Shown: positions 24,669 to 32,657 of the stretch, piece by piece
How the letters are laid out: the number at the start of each line of letters is the position of its first letter
Numbering within the stretch: the first letter of the stretch is position 1
Assembly: GCA_031277885.1 (NCBI GenBank)
Contig: JAITLM010000076.1
Location: 1 to 64,000 of the forward strand
From: Microbacterium sp.
GTDB lineage: Bacteria > Actinomycetota > Actinomycetes > Actinomycetales > Microbacteriaceae
Length of the DNA: 64,000 bases
Reading direction: 5' to 3'
The notes under the pieces: generated by a model
What the model saw: only the letters and a program-made list of their open reading frames with translations
The model's database searches: none
Told to the model about the DNA's origin: nothing
Program-made: the position numbers and the translations under genes

Positions 24669-25531
24669 GCGCCCTCCTCGTGGTCGTCGTGCTCGTGGTG
24701 GTGCGCGGCGATCTCCGCGTCGGGGGCGCCGACGACCACGAGCCGGCCGCCGACCTCCTGCACGAACACGGGCGCGCCGTAGAGGGCGCTCAGCACCTGC
24801 GTGGTCAGCACCTCGCGCGGGGTGCCGAGCGTGAACCGCCCGTTCGCGATGTAGAGGATCCGGTCGACGATGTCGAGCACCGGGTTGATGTCGTGGGTCA
24901 CCAGCAGCACCCCGGCTCCGGTGCGGCGATGCGCGTCGATGAGCGCTGTCACGGCCTGCTGGTTCGCGAGATCGAGGCTCGTGAGCGGCTCGTCGCAGAG
25001 CAGCAGGCGCGGATCGTCCGCGAGCGCCTGCCCGACGCGCAGCCGCTGCTGCTCGCCGCCGGAGAGCACGCCGACCGGGCGGTCCGCGAAGGCGCGGGCG
25101 CCGACCGCGTCGATGAGCGCATCGACGTGGGCCCGGTCGCCGCGGCGCGGGAACGGAAGGCCGAAGCGGTGCCCATCGACGCCGAGCGAGACGAGATCCC
25201 GCCCCCGCATCGACGTCTCGGCCGGCAGCGGCCTCGCCTGCGGCAGGTATCCGATCCGGCGGCTGCCACGACGGCGCACCGGCTCGCCGAGCGCGACCAC
25301 GGATCCCGCGGACAGCGGCTGCAGCCCCAGGATCGCCCGCAGCAGCGTGGTCTTTCCCGTTCCGCTCGGCCCGAGCACGGCGACGAGCTCACCGGGGGCG
25401 ACGTCGAGGTCGAGTCCGCTCCAGAGCTCCCGATCGCCGCGCCGGATCGCGGCGCCGCGGATCTGCAGCACCGGTGCGGGCGCTCCATCGGATGCCGCGC
25501 CGGCCCGCGCGGCGTCGGAGGAAAAGGTCAC
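24665..25531 (-). CDS. znuC: Zinc/manganese ABC transporter, ATPase
   Basis: 288 residues. Walker A is GPSGTGKTT (about 55-63), the signature is LSGGEQQRLRVGQAL, and Walker B is RLLLCDEPLTSLD. The C-terminus ends in a His/Asp/Glu cluster (AHHHEHDDHEEG) that can bind zinc, as often seen in zinc transporters. It drives uptake by the adjacent permease and binding lipoprotein. Starts and stops overlap on both sides (ATGA), so the operon is tightly coupled. Confidence 0.93.
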   Translation of the reverse strand: MTFSSDAARAGAASDGAPAPVLQIRGAAIRRGDRELWSGLDLDVAPGELVAVLGPSGTGKTTLLRAILGLQPLSAGSVVALGEPVRRRGSRRIGYLPQARPLPAETSMRGRDLVSLGVDGHRFGLPFPRRGDRAHVDALIDAVGARAFADRPVGVLSGGEQQRLRVGQALADDPRLLLCDEPLTSLDLANQQAVTALIDAHRRTGAGVLLVTHDINPVLDIVDRILYIANGRFTLGTPREVLTTQVLSALYGAPVFVQEVGGRLVVVGAPDAEIAAHHHEHDDHEEGA

Positions 25532-26460
25532 TTGTCGAGATTACGGGTCAGAGCCTCGATGTTGTCCTGCATCCAGGTCAGGTAGTTCTTGCCGTCCGGG
25601 ACGAGCTCGGTGACCTCCTGCACGGGAACGCCCTTGGCCTTGGCCGTCTCGATCACCCTCGTGGTCTCGGCTCCGCCGGTCTGCGCGTTCGCGAAGAGCA
25701 CCTTCACATCGCCCGAGTCGATGAGCTTGGTGGCCTCGAGCAGGGTGGCCGGCGGCACGTCCTGACCCTCCTCGACGGCGTGGCTGAACGCGTCGGGCGT
25801 GACGTTCACGAGCCCCGCCGCCTCGGTGAGGTAGAGCGGGACGGGCTCGGTGACGAAGATCTTGGCGCCGTCGTGCGCGCCCTTGATCGTGGCGAGCTTG
25901 GCGTCCAGCCCCTTCAGCCCCTGCTCGAACGCCGCCAGGTTCTTCTCGAAGTCCGCCTTGTGCGCCGGGGAGATCGTGCCCAGCTCCTCGGTGATCTTCT
26001 TCGCGACGCCGTCGACGATCGCGGTCGAGTACCAGACGTGCTCGTTGAAGCCCTCGACCGTCTTTGCGGCGTCCTCGCCCTGGGGCCAGCCGGGCGCGAA
26101 CGTCACGGCGGAGACGACCGGCACCGAGTCCGCGGCCTTCGCGACGAGGTCCCCCATGAACGCGTCGTACCCGCCGCCGTTCTCCAGGACGAGCTTCGCC
26201 TTGCTCACCGTGAGCTGGTCCGCGGCCGTGACCTCGTACTCGTGCGGATCCTTCGAGATCGAGTCGATGACGGATGTGACCTCGACGTGGTCGCCGCCGA
26301 TCTGCTTCGCCACGTCGCCCCAGACGTTCGTCGAAGCCGTCACGGGGATCCGGTCGCCGGAGTCGCCCGAGGGCGATGCGGCCGACGTCGTCGCGGAGCA
26401 TCCGGCGAGGGCGAAGAGCGAGGCGGCGACGAGGGCGAGGGCGGCGAGGGGCTTGGTCAT
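25528..26460 (-). CDS. znuA: Zinc/manganese ABC transporter, solute-binding lipoprotein
   Basis: 310 residues. The lipoprotein signal ends in LFALAGCS (Cys20). It is a ZnuA/TroA-type cluster A-I binding protein: metal-contacting residues fall in DPHEYEVTAADQL (about 72-84) and HVWYSTAIVDGVAKK, and the long backbone helix typical of the fold runs near 150-180. It lacks a long His-rich loop. It should capture zinc outside the membrane. It is the first gene of the operon, directly downstream of a Zur-type box and a TAACGT -10 box. Confidence 0.92.
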   Translation of the reverse strand: MTKPLAALALVAASLFALAGCSATTSAASPSGDSGDRIPVTASTNVWGDVAKQIGGDHVEVTSVIDSISKDPHEYEVTAADQLTVSKAKLVLENGGGYDAFMGDLVAKAADSVPVVSAVTFAPGWPQGEDAAKTVEGFNEHVWYSTAIVDGVAKKITEELGTISPAHKADFEKNLAAFEQGLKGLDAKLATIKGAHDGAKIFVTEPVPLYLTEAAGLVNVTPDAFSHAVEEGQDVPPATLLEATKLIDSGDVKVLFANAQTGGAETTRVIETAKAKGVPVQEVTELVPDGKNYLTWMQDNIEALTRNLDK

Positions 26461-26472
26461 GCTCTCGACCCT

Positions 26473-26495
26473 ACGTTAAATGAGAATCATTATCA
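26473..26495 (-). promoter_or_regulatory. Zur box and -10 of the zinc transporter operon
   Basis: TGAGAATCATTATCA (26481-26495) is a 7-1-7 dyad with one mismatch and matches the actinobacterial Zur consensus (TGANAATNATTNTCA form). On the minus strand TAACGT (26473-26478) is a good -10 just downstream, so bound Zur would block the promoter. The ATG follows 12 bases further on. Confidence 0.85.
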
Positions 26496-26521
26496 AAACA
26501 GAGACGGACGGGATCCCGACT

Positions 26522-26567
26522 TATTTTCCGGTCTGGCTCCACTTTGATTCTTGCTGTCAGAATCAAA
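26522..26567 (+). promoter_or_regulatory. Palindromic operator upstream of the mshB-like gene and ROK operon
   Basis: TTTGATTCT (26543-26551) and AGAATCAAA (26559-26567) are perfect arms around TGCTGTC, in an AT-rich island unlike the surrounding DNA. TATTTTCCGG lies at 26522-26531. A partial match to both pieces occurs upstream of the gene at 35249. Binding by the ROK repressor encoded at 27499 is the likely use. Confidence 0.65.
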
Positions 26568-26614
26568 TTCGCCTCGCCGACGGCGCCGGGCTCGAAGATC
26601 AGAGGAGATCACCC

Positions 26615-27499
26615 ATGGCGAACGGATCCCATGTCCTGCTCGCGCACGCTCATCCCGACGATGAGAGCTGCGCGACGGGGGGAACGATCGCGCGGCTGCT
26701 CGCGGAGGGCCACGGCGTGACCGTCGTGACGTCGACGCAGGGCGAGCAGGGCAGGATCGCGGTCCCGGAGCTCTCGCACCTGTCCGTGGACGAGGACGAC
26801 GCGCTCGGCCCCGAGCGGGCGCGCGAGCTCGCCGCGGCGATGTCCGCGCTGGGCGTCGCGGATCACCGCTATCTGGGCGGCCCCGGTCGCTTCCGCGACT
26901 CCGGACGGATGGGGATCGCCGCGAACGACCGCCCCGATGCCTTCTGGCAGGCCGATCCGGATGAGGCGGGTCTGCTGATGGCCGCGATCATCCGCGAGGT
27001 CCGCCCGCAGGTCGTGATCACCTACGACCCGAACGGCGGCTACGGGCACCCCGACCACATCCAGACGCACCGCGTCGCGATGCGCGGCGTCGAGCTCGCC
27101 GCCGACTCCGGCGCCGCCCTCGACGGCCCGGTCTGGGAGGTGCCGTCGGTGTACTGGACCGCCGTCCCGCGCCGGCTGATCGTCGACGAGCTCACGGCCC
27201 TCGCCGCGCACGCGGAGGAGCTCGGGCTGTGGGTCGATCCGGATCCGGCCGAGTACCCCGACGGCGTGCACGAGGACGAGGAGATCGACGTCGAGTTCGA
27301 CGTGTCCTCCTACGTCGACGCGAAGGCGGCCGCTCTCGACTGCCATCGCACCCAGCTCACCGTGAAGGGCCCGTACTGGGTGCTCGCGTCCGGACGCGGG
27401 ATGCGGATCCAGGACCGCGAGTGGTTCATCCGGGTGAAGGGCGGGCACCGCACCTCCGCGGCGTACGAGTCCGAGCTGCTCCCCGCGGCGGTGCGCTGA
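26615..27499 (+). CDS. mshB: MshB-like PIG-L deacetylase (GlcNAc-inositol deacetylase)
   Basis: 294 residues. The zinc ligands of the PIG-L fold are visible: HPDDE (residues 13-17) and the His in GYGHPDHIQTH (about 146-156). The segments YLGGPGRFRDSGRMG and VITYDPNGGYGHPDH are close to mycobacterial MshB, which removes the acetyl group from GlcNAc-inositol in mycothiol synthesis. The stop overlaps the start of a ROK regulator (TGATG), and the gene sits at the head of a catabolic-looking operon, so a catabolic PIG-L enzyme is the alternative. The start at 26615 has AGAGGAG upstream. Confidence 0.8.
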   Translation: MANGSHVLLAHAHPDDESCATGGTIARLLAEGHGVTVVTSTQGEQGRIAVPELSHLSVDEDDALGPERARELAAAMSALGVADHRYLGGPGRFRDSGRMGIAANDRPDAFWQADPDEAGLLMAAIIREVRPQVVITYDPNGGYGHPDHIQTHRVAMRGVELAADSGAALDGPVWEVPSVYWTAVPRRLIVDELTALAAHAEELGLWVDPDPAEYPDGVHEDEEIDVEFDVSSYVDAKAAALDCHRTQLTVKGPYWVLASGRGMRIQDREWFIRVKGGHRTSAAYESELLPAAVR

Positions 27500-28617
27500 T
27501 GGCGCGACCGACCCTCGCGCTCGACGACCGCCGCACGCAGCGCGCCCGCATCGTGGGCGCCCTGCACGAGCAGCGCAAGAGCCGCACCGACCTCGTCGAG
27601 CAGTTCGGCGTCAGCTCCTCCCTCATCACACGGGTCGTGCGCAGCCTGCTGGACGACGGCGTGCTGCGCGAGGTCGGCAACCAGACCCAGAGCATCGGCC
27701 GGCCGCCCGTGCAGCTCGAGGTGGTCCGCGACTACGGGGCGCTGCTGTCGATCTCCTGCGCCTCGGATTCGCTGCGCGCCCGCAGCATCAACCTGCACGG
27801 CGGGGTGATCGCCGAGTCCGTCGCCCCTGCGACGTCGGGGCGGGTCGAGCCCGCGGCGATCCTCGAACTCGTCGCGGAGCTGGTCGAGCGCACCCCGCAT
27901 CTGCTCGGCATCGGCGTCGCGGTGCCGGGCGTGGTCGACGCCGAGACCGGCGACGTGAGCGCGGCCCCCGACCTCGGCTGGGAGTCGGTGGTGCCGCTGC
28001 GCACCATGCTGCGCGAGCGCTTCGGCGCGGTCGTCACGATCGACAACGACGTGAACCTCATGATGGCGTCCGAGCGCCGCAGCCTCGAGCTGCGCGCGGG
28101 CCGCAACGCCGTCTACCTGTACCTCGGCGAGCGCGGCATCGGCGCGGGCATCATCGCGGGCGGCCGTCTCATCGAGGGCGACCACGGCGCCGCGGGCGAG
28201 ATCGGGCTGTTCCCGCTCAGCGCGACCGACCGCACGGACTTCGAGGACTCCACCTCGACGCTCGCCATCGCTGCCCGGCTCGAGGCCGCCGGTCACGACG
28301 TCGGCGGACAAGCGGTGGACCGCCTGCTCGCGCTGGCCGACGCCGGCGACCCCGCGGCGCAGACCCTCCGCACCGAGATCCTCGCGTCGTTCTCGCACGC
28401 GATCGCGGTGATCACGGCGATCCTCGATCCGCACGTGATCCTGCTCGGCGGGCACGCGCGGGCCTTCCGCCCGGAGGACCACGCCGAGATGCTCGCGCCC
28501 GTCCGCAAGAACCTCCCCTTCGCCCCCGAGGTCAGGGCCGCCCGCTCGAACCCGAACGCGGTGCTCGACTCGGCCGTGAACCGCTGCTGGCAGCAGCTGC
28601 TCGCGGGAGGCCTGTGA
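27499..28617 (+). CDS. ROK-family transcriptional repressor
   Basis: 372 residues. An N-terminal winged helix (about 10-70: TQRARIVGALHEQRKSRTDL, SSSLITRVVRSLLDDGVLRE, then the wing IGRPP) is joined to a ROK sugar-binding domain with GIGVAVPGVVD, IDNDVNLMMASE and DHGAAGEIGLFP. The zinc site of most ROK proteins (CxCGxxGC) is absent; the matching stretch is TDRTDFEDSTS. It probably senses the sugar or phosphorylated sugar of the pathway encoded downstream. It overlaps the deacetylase stop by one base. Confidence 0.9.
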   Translation: MARPTLALDDRRTQRARIVGALHEQRKSRTDLVEQFGVSSSLITRVVRSLLDDGVLREVGNQTQSIGRPPVQLEVVRDYGALLSISCASDSLRARSINLHGGVIAESVAPATSGRVEPAAILELVAELVERTPHLLGIGVAVPGVVDAETGDVSAAPDLGWESVVPLRTMLRERFGAVVTIDNDVNLMMASERRSLELRAGRNAVYLYLGERGIGAGIIAGGRLIEGDHGAAGEIGLFPLSATDRTDFEDSTSTLAIAARLEAAGHDVGGQAVDRLLALADAGDPAAQTLRTEILASFSHAIAVITAILDPHVILLGGHARAFRPEDHAEMLAPVRKNLPFAPEVRAARSNPNAVLDSAVNRCWQQLLAGGL

Positions 28618-28688
28618 TCGCATCCCCCACTCCCCCGAATCCCACCCGATCCGCGGCACCCGCCGCACCACTTCGACGAGGAAGACAC

Positions 28689-29786
28689 ATGAAGGCACAC
28701 AAGATCACCCGACCCCTGCTCGCCGCCGCGGGCCTCGCCTCCGCGGGAGCGCTGCTGCTCTCCGGATGCGCCGGCGACGTCTCGGCCGCCAAGCCGACCG
28801 AGACCAAGGCGTCCACGACCGACGCTCCCAGCGACGGCCTCACGATCTACACCGGGCGCGACAAGGACGAGGTCGCCTGGGTCGTGGGCGAGTTCGAGAA
28901 GAAGTTCCCCGAGTACAAGGGCAAGGTGCAGACCGTCATCGCCGGCGCGCAGGACAACCTCGACCGCGTCAGGGCCGAGAAGGGCAACCCGCAGGCGGGC
29001 TTCCTCTGGGGCGGCACCCAGCAGCAGTTCGAGCAGGCCGCGTCCGAGGGGCTCCTCGACGCGTACACCCCGAAGAACGGCAAGGGCGTTCCGGACAAGT
29101 ACAAGGACCCCGAGAACCGCTGGACCGCGGAGATGCTGCTCCCCGAGGTCATCATCTACAACTCGGATCTGCTCACCGAGAAGACGGCTCCGCAGGACTG
29201 GGCCGATCTCGCCAGCCCCGAATGGAAGGACAAGATCGTCATCCGCGACGTCATGCCCTCCGGCACGATGCGCACGATCTACGCCTCGATGGTCTACTCC
29301 GCGTTCGCCAAGGACGGCAAGCCCGAGGCCGGCTACGACCTGCTGAAGAAGATCGACGCCAACACGGTCTCCTACGCCGCCAACCCGGACGACATGTACA
29401 CGCAGCTCGACCAGGGCACCGGCCAGGTCACGGTCTGGAACATGCAGGACGCGCTGATCCAGCCGCTCAAGAACAACCGTCCCTGGGGCTACGTCATGCC
29501 GAAGTCGGGCGCTCCCGTGCTCGTCGACGGCGTCGGCATCATCAAGAACTCGAAGCAGGCATCCGCCGCCAAGTCGTTCATGGACTTCCTGATGGAGCCC
29601 GGGATGCAGGCGAAGCTCGCGGCCGACTACTACCAGATCCCCGCGATGGACATCCCGAAGGACAAGCAGCCGACCTGGATGAAGGACTTCACGCTCAACG
29701 AGATGAAGATCGACTGGAAGGTGTTCGCCGACCACCAGAGCGAGTGGATGACCTACTGGGCCGACAACATCAAGGACAAGGGCTGA
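28689..29786 (+). CDS. ABC importer, solute-binding lipoprotein (iron/AEP-type)
   Basis: 365 residues. Lipobox LLSGC (Cys27) after a hydrophobic signal, then LTIYTGRDKDEVAWVVGEFE, the opening typical of the Fe3+/putrescine/aminoethylphosphonate-type binding proteins (cluster D). Blocks WADLASPEWKDKIVIRDVMP and GVGIIKNSKQASAAKSFMDF are also characteristic. The tyrosines used for Fe3+ by FbpA are not clearly arranged, so an organic ligand is more likely. GAGGAAG lies before the ATG at 28689. It is the first of three importer genes. Confidence 0.9.
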   Translation: MKAHKITRPLLAAAGLASAGALLLSGCAGDVSAAKPTETKASTTDAPSDGLTIYTGRDKDEVAWVVGEFEKKFPEYKGKVQTVIAGAQDNLDRVRAEKGNPQAGFLWGGTQQQFEQAASEGLLDAYTPKNGKGVPDKYKDPENRWTAEMLLPEVIIYNSDLLTEKTAPQDWADLASPEWKDKIVIRDVMPSGTMRTIYASMVYSAFAKDGKPEAGYDLLKKIDANTVSYAANPDDMYTQLDQGTGQVTVWNMQDALIQPLKNNRPWGYVMPKSGAPVLVDGVGIIKNSKQASAAKSFMDFLMEPGMQAKLAADYYQIPAMDIPKDKQPTWMKDFTLNEMKIDWKVFADHQSEWMTYWADNIKDKG

Positions 29787-29794
29787 TCTGACGC

Positions 29795-30880
29795 ATGGTC
29801 TCGGTCTCTCTGCACCAGCTCCGCAAATCGTTCGCCCGCTCCGGCACCGTCGTGAACGGCATCGACCTGACGATCGACGACGGGGAGTTCTTCACCCTCC
29901 TCGGCCCGTCGGGATGCGGCAAGTCGACGACGCTGCGCATGATCGCCGGGTTCGAGGAACCCGACAGCGGCACGATCCACTTCGACGATCGTGATGTGAC
30001 GTACGCTCCGGCGAACAAGCGCGACGTGGGCCTGGTGTTCCAGAACTACGCCCTCTTCCCGCACATGTCGGTGAGCCGCAACGTCGGCTTCGGGCTGGAC
30101 GTGCGCGGGGTGCAGAAGGCCGAGGCCGCCCGTCGGATCTCCGACGTCCTGCAGCAGGTGGGCCTCTCGGCCCAGGCGAACGCCCGTGTGGACGAGCTCT
30201 CGGGCGGGCAGCAGCAGCGCGTGGCGCTCGCCAGGGCGCTCGTCTTCCGTCCGCAGCTCCTGCTGCTCGACGAGCCGATGTCGAACCTCGACGCGAAGCT
30301 CCGGCTCGAGATGCGCAGCGCCCTGCGCGACCTGCACGCCGAGACCGGGATCACCTCGGTCTACGTCACCCACGACCAGGCCGAGGCGCTCGCGATGTCG
30401 ACGCGCATCGCCGTCATGAACACGGCCGTCGTGCACCAGGTCGGCACCCCGGACGAGGTCTACAGCCGGCCGCGCACCGCGTTCGTCGCCGGCTTCCTCG
30501 GACGCAACAACCTGCTCCGCGCCACCGTGCGCGAGAGCGACGGCGCTCGCGCGGAGCTCACGCTGTCCGACGGCAGCGCGCTCTCGGTGCGCACCGGCTC
30601 TGCGGCTCCCGGCGTCGGGTTCTCGGTCGGATCCGAGGTGATCGCGACGGTCCGCGCCGAGAACGTCCGGCTCGCGGGCCCCGGCGACGAGGCCAACACG
30701 ATCTCCGGCACGGTGGCCGACGTCGACTTCATCGGGCACTCGCTCTCCTGCGAGCTGGACACCGCGGTCGGCCGCATCAAGGTCGACCTCACGGGTGCCC
30801 ACGTGCGCCCCGCGCGCGGCGACGCCCTGCGCGTGGTGCTGCCGGAAGAGGCCGCGCACTGCGTGCCTGCGGAGGGCTGA
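29795..30880 (+). CDS. ABC importer, ATPase
   Basis: 361 residues. Walker A GPSGCGKST (37-45), signature LSGGQQQRVALARAL, Walker B LLLLDEPMSNLD, switch His in YVTHDQAEALAMS, and a C-terminal TOBE domain (about 285-355) that can carry regulation. It belongs to the PotA/FbpC/PhnT group. The start is eight bases after the binding-protein stop, and its stop shares a base with the permease ATG. Confidence 0.95.
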   Translation: MVSVSLHQLRKSFARSGTVVNGIDLTIDDGEFFTLLGPSGCGKSTTLRMIAGFEEPDSGTIHFDDRDVTYAPANKRDVGLVFQNYALFPHMSVSRNVGFGLDVRGVQKAEAARRISDVLQQVGLSAQANARVDELSGGQQQRVALARALVFRPQLLLLDEPMSNLDAKLRLEMRSALRDLHAETGITSVYVTHDQAEALAMSTRIAVMNTAVVHQVGTPDEVYSRPRTAFVAGFLGRNNLLRATVRESDGARAELTLSDGSALSVRTGSAAPGVGFSVGSEVIATVRAENVRLAGPGDEANTISGTVADVDFIGHSLSCELDTAVGRIKVDLTGAHVRPARGDALRVVLPEEAAHCVPAEG

Positions 30881-32622
30881 TGGTCACGCTCACCAACGCC
30901 CAGCGCGTCGTCGGGCCGTCGAAGCGCCCGTCCTGGATCCGCCGCCGCTGGTCGACCGTCCTCACGCTCGCCCTGCTGCTCGTCGTCCTGCTCGGCTACG
31001 TGATCGGGCCGATGATCGCGACCGCGCGACGCAGCGTCTCGCAGGACAAGGCCGAGATCCTCGGGTTCTCCTTCAAGGCCTGGGGCGACTTCTTCGCGAA
31101 CCCCACCCAGACCTCCGCGATCGGCGGATCGATCGTGCTGTCGCTGCTGTCCGTGCTGTGCGCGGGACTGCTCGGCACCGGCGTGGCGATCCTGCTCACG
31201 CGCTGGGAGTTCCCCGGCCGGCGCGTCTTCCAGGTCCTCGCACTGCTTCCGATCGCGCTGCCCCCGCTCATGGGCGTGTGGTCGTTCAAGCTGCTGTTCG
31301 GCGTCGGCGGACGGATCCCGTTCGCGCTGCACGAGCTCTTCGGCGTCGATCAGAAGGCCTTCTGGCTGCAGGGCGTCGCGGGCGTGCTCATCGTGCACGC
31401 CATGACGATGTACCCCTACTTCTTCCTCACGGTCTCGGCCGCGCTCGCCAACGCGGACGCGTCGCTCGAGGAGGCGGCGGCCTCGATGGGCGCGAAGACC
31501 GGCCGCATCTGGGCAAAGGTCGTGCTGCCCATGCTCACGCCGGCGCTGGTCGCGGGCTCGCTCATCACATTCATGTCGGCGATGTCGTCGTACACGGCGC
31601 CCCTGCTCTTCCAGTACACCGACGTGATGACCCAGCAGATCGTGATCGCCAAGACCAACGGCGACATGAGGCTCGCCTCGATCATCTCCACCACGCTCGC
31701 GGTGATCTCGATCGTGTTCCTCGCGATCATCCGCTCCTACGAGCAGCGCAAGGTGTACCGCACCCAGTCCAAGGGCGGCGGACGCAAGCGCTCCACCGTG
31801 GCGTCCACGCCGCTCCGGGTGCTGCTCTTCGTGGTCGCCGTCCCCGTGACGGTGTTCCTGGTGCTCCCGATCCTCATGATCGCGGTGCTCTCGGTCACGG
31901 CCAAGGGCGGCTGGCGGATGAGCGCGCTGCCCACCCAGTACACGCTCGAGTGGTGGGGCCAGCTGTTCAGCGGCTTCGAGTTCTGGCGCCCCGTGACCAA
32001 CTCCCTGCTGATGAGCGTGATCGCCGTCGGCGGCGCGATGATCCTCGGCGCCGGCGCCGCCTACGTGATGAGCCGGATGCGGTTCCGCGGCAAGCTCGCG
32101 CTCGACATCGCGATCATGCTGCCGTGGGCGCTGCCGGGCACGGTGGTCGCGATCAACCTCATCACCGCGTTCTCGAGCCCCTCGCCCTTCGCGTTCGGCC
32201 AGGTGCTGGTCGGCACGTTCGCGATCCTGCCGCTCGCGTACTTCGTGCGCTTCAACCCGCTGATCTTCCGCTCCACGGTCGCGTCCTTCTCGCAGCTCGA
32301 TCCGCACCTGGAGGATGCCGCCCGCAGCCTCGGCGCGAGCTGGTGGTACGCGTTCCGCCGCGTGGTGCTTCCGCTCATCTCGCGCGGCATCATGGCCGGC
32401 GCGCTGCTGGCGTTCGTCGACGGCGTCGGCGAGTTCGTGGCGAGCATCCTGATCTACACGCCCGAGTGGATCCCCTTGTCGATCGCGGTGAACAACGAGA
32501 ACTACCAGGGCAACATCGGCACCGGTTCGGTGTACGGCATGATCCAGGTCCTCCTGGTGCTCGTCGTGCTGATCGTCACCCGGCGCATGGAAGCCAGGGA
32601 GGCGGCGACGCCCGCCTTCTGA
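30880..32622 (+). CDS. ABC importer, fused double permease
   Basis: 580 residues, about twelve membrane helices in two BPD_transp_1 halves. The first coupling loop lies at EEAAASMGAKTGRIWAKVVL (about 188-207) and the second at LEDAARSLGASWWYAFRRVV (about 477-496). The fusion of both permeases into one chain is usual for the FbpB/AfuB group. A basic linker (KGGGRKRS, about 301-308) separates the halves. It overlaps the ATPase gene by one base. Confidence 0.94.
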   Translation: MVTLTNAQRVVGPSKRPSWIRRRWSTVLTLALLLVVLLGYVIGPMIATARRSVSQDKAEILGFSFKAWGDFFANPTQTSAIGGSIVLSLLSVLCAGLLGTGVAILLTRWEFPGRRVFQVLALLPIALPPLMGVWSFKLLFGVGGRIPFALHELFGVDQKAFWLQGVAGVLIVHAMTMYPYFFLTVSAALANADASLEEAAASMGAKTGRIWAKVVLPMLTPALVAGSLITFMSAMSSYTAPLLFQYTDVMTQQIVIAKTNGDMRLASIISTTLAVISIVFLAIIRSYEQRKVYRTQSKGGGRKRSTVASTPLRVLLFVVAVPVTVFLVLPILMIAVLSVTAKGGWRMSALPTQYTLEWWGQLFSGFEFWRPVTNSLLMSVIAVGGAMILGAGAAYVMSRMRFRGKLALDIAIMLPWALPGTVVAINLITAFSSPSPFAFGQVLVGTFAILPLAYFVRFNPLIFRSTVASFSQLDPHLEDAARSLGASWWYAFRRVVLPLISRGIMAGALLAFVDGVGEFVASILIYTPEWIPLSIAVNNENYQGNIGTGSVYGMIQVLLVLVVLIVTRRMEAREAATPAF

Positions 32623-32657
32623 CCGCCGCCCCCAGACCCCTCAGAGAGAGATAGAGA

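Noticed and set aside
26481..26495. Reading the site as an iron (Fur/DtxR) box
   Set aside because: The operon encodes a ZnuABC-type system with a His-rich ATPase tail and acidic/His ligands; the 7-1-7 form and context fit Zur better.
28689..32622. Calling the importer a ferric iron transporter
   Set aside because: Family resemblance exists, but the Fe3+ tyrosine pair is not clear in the binding protein, and neighbours are sugar and lyase enzymes with no iron genes.
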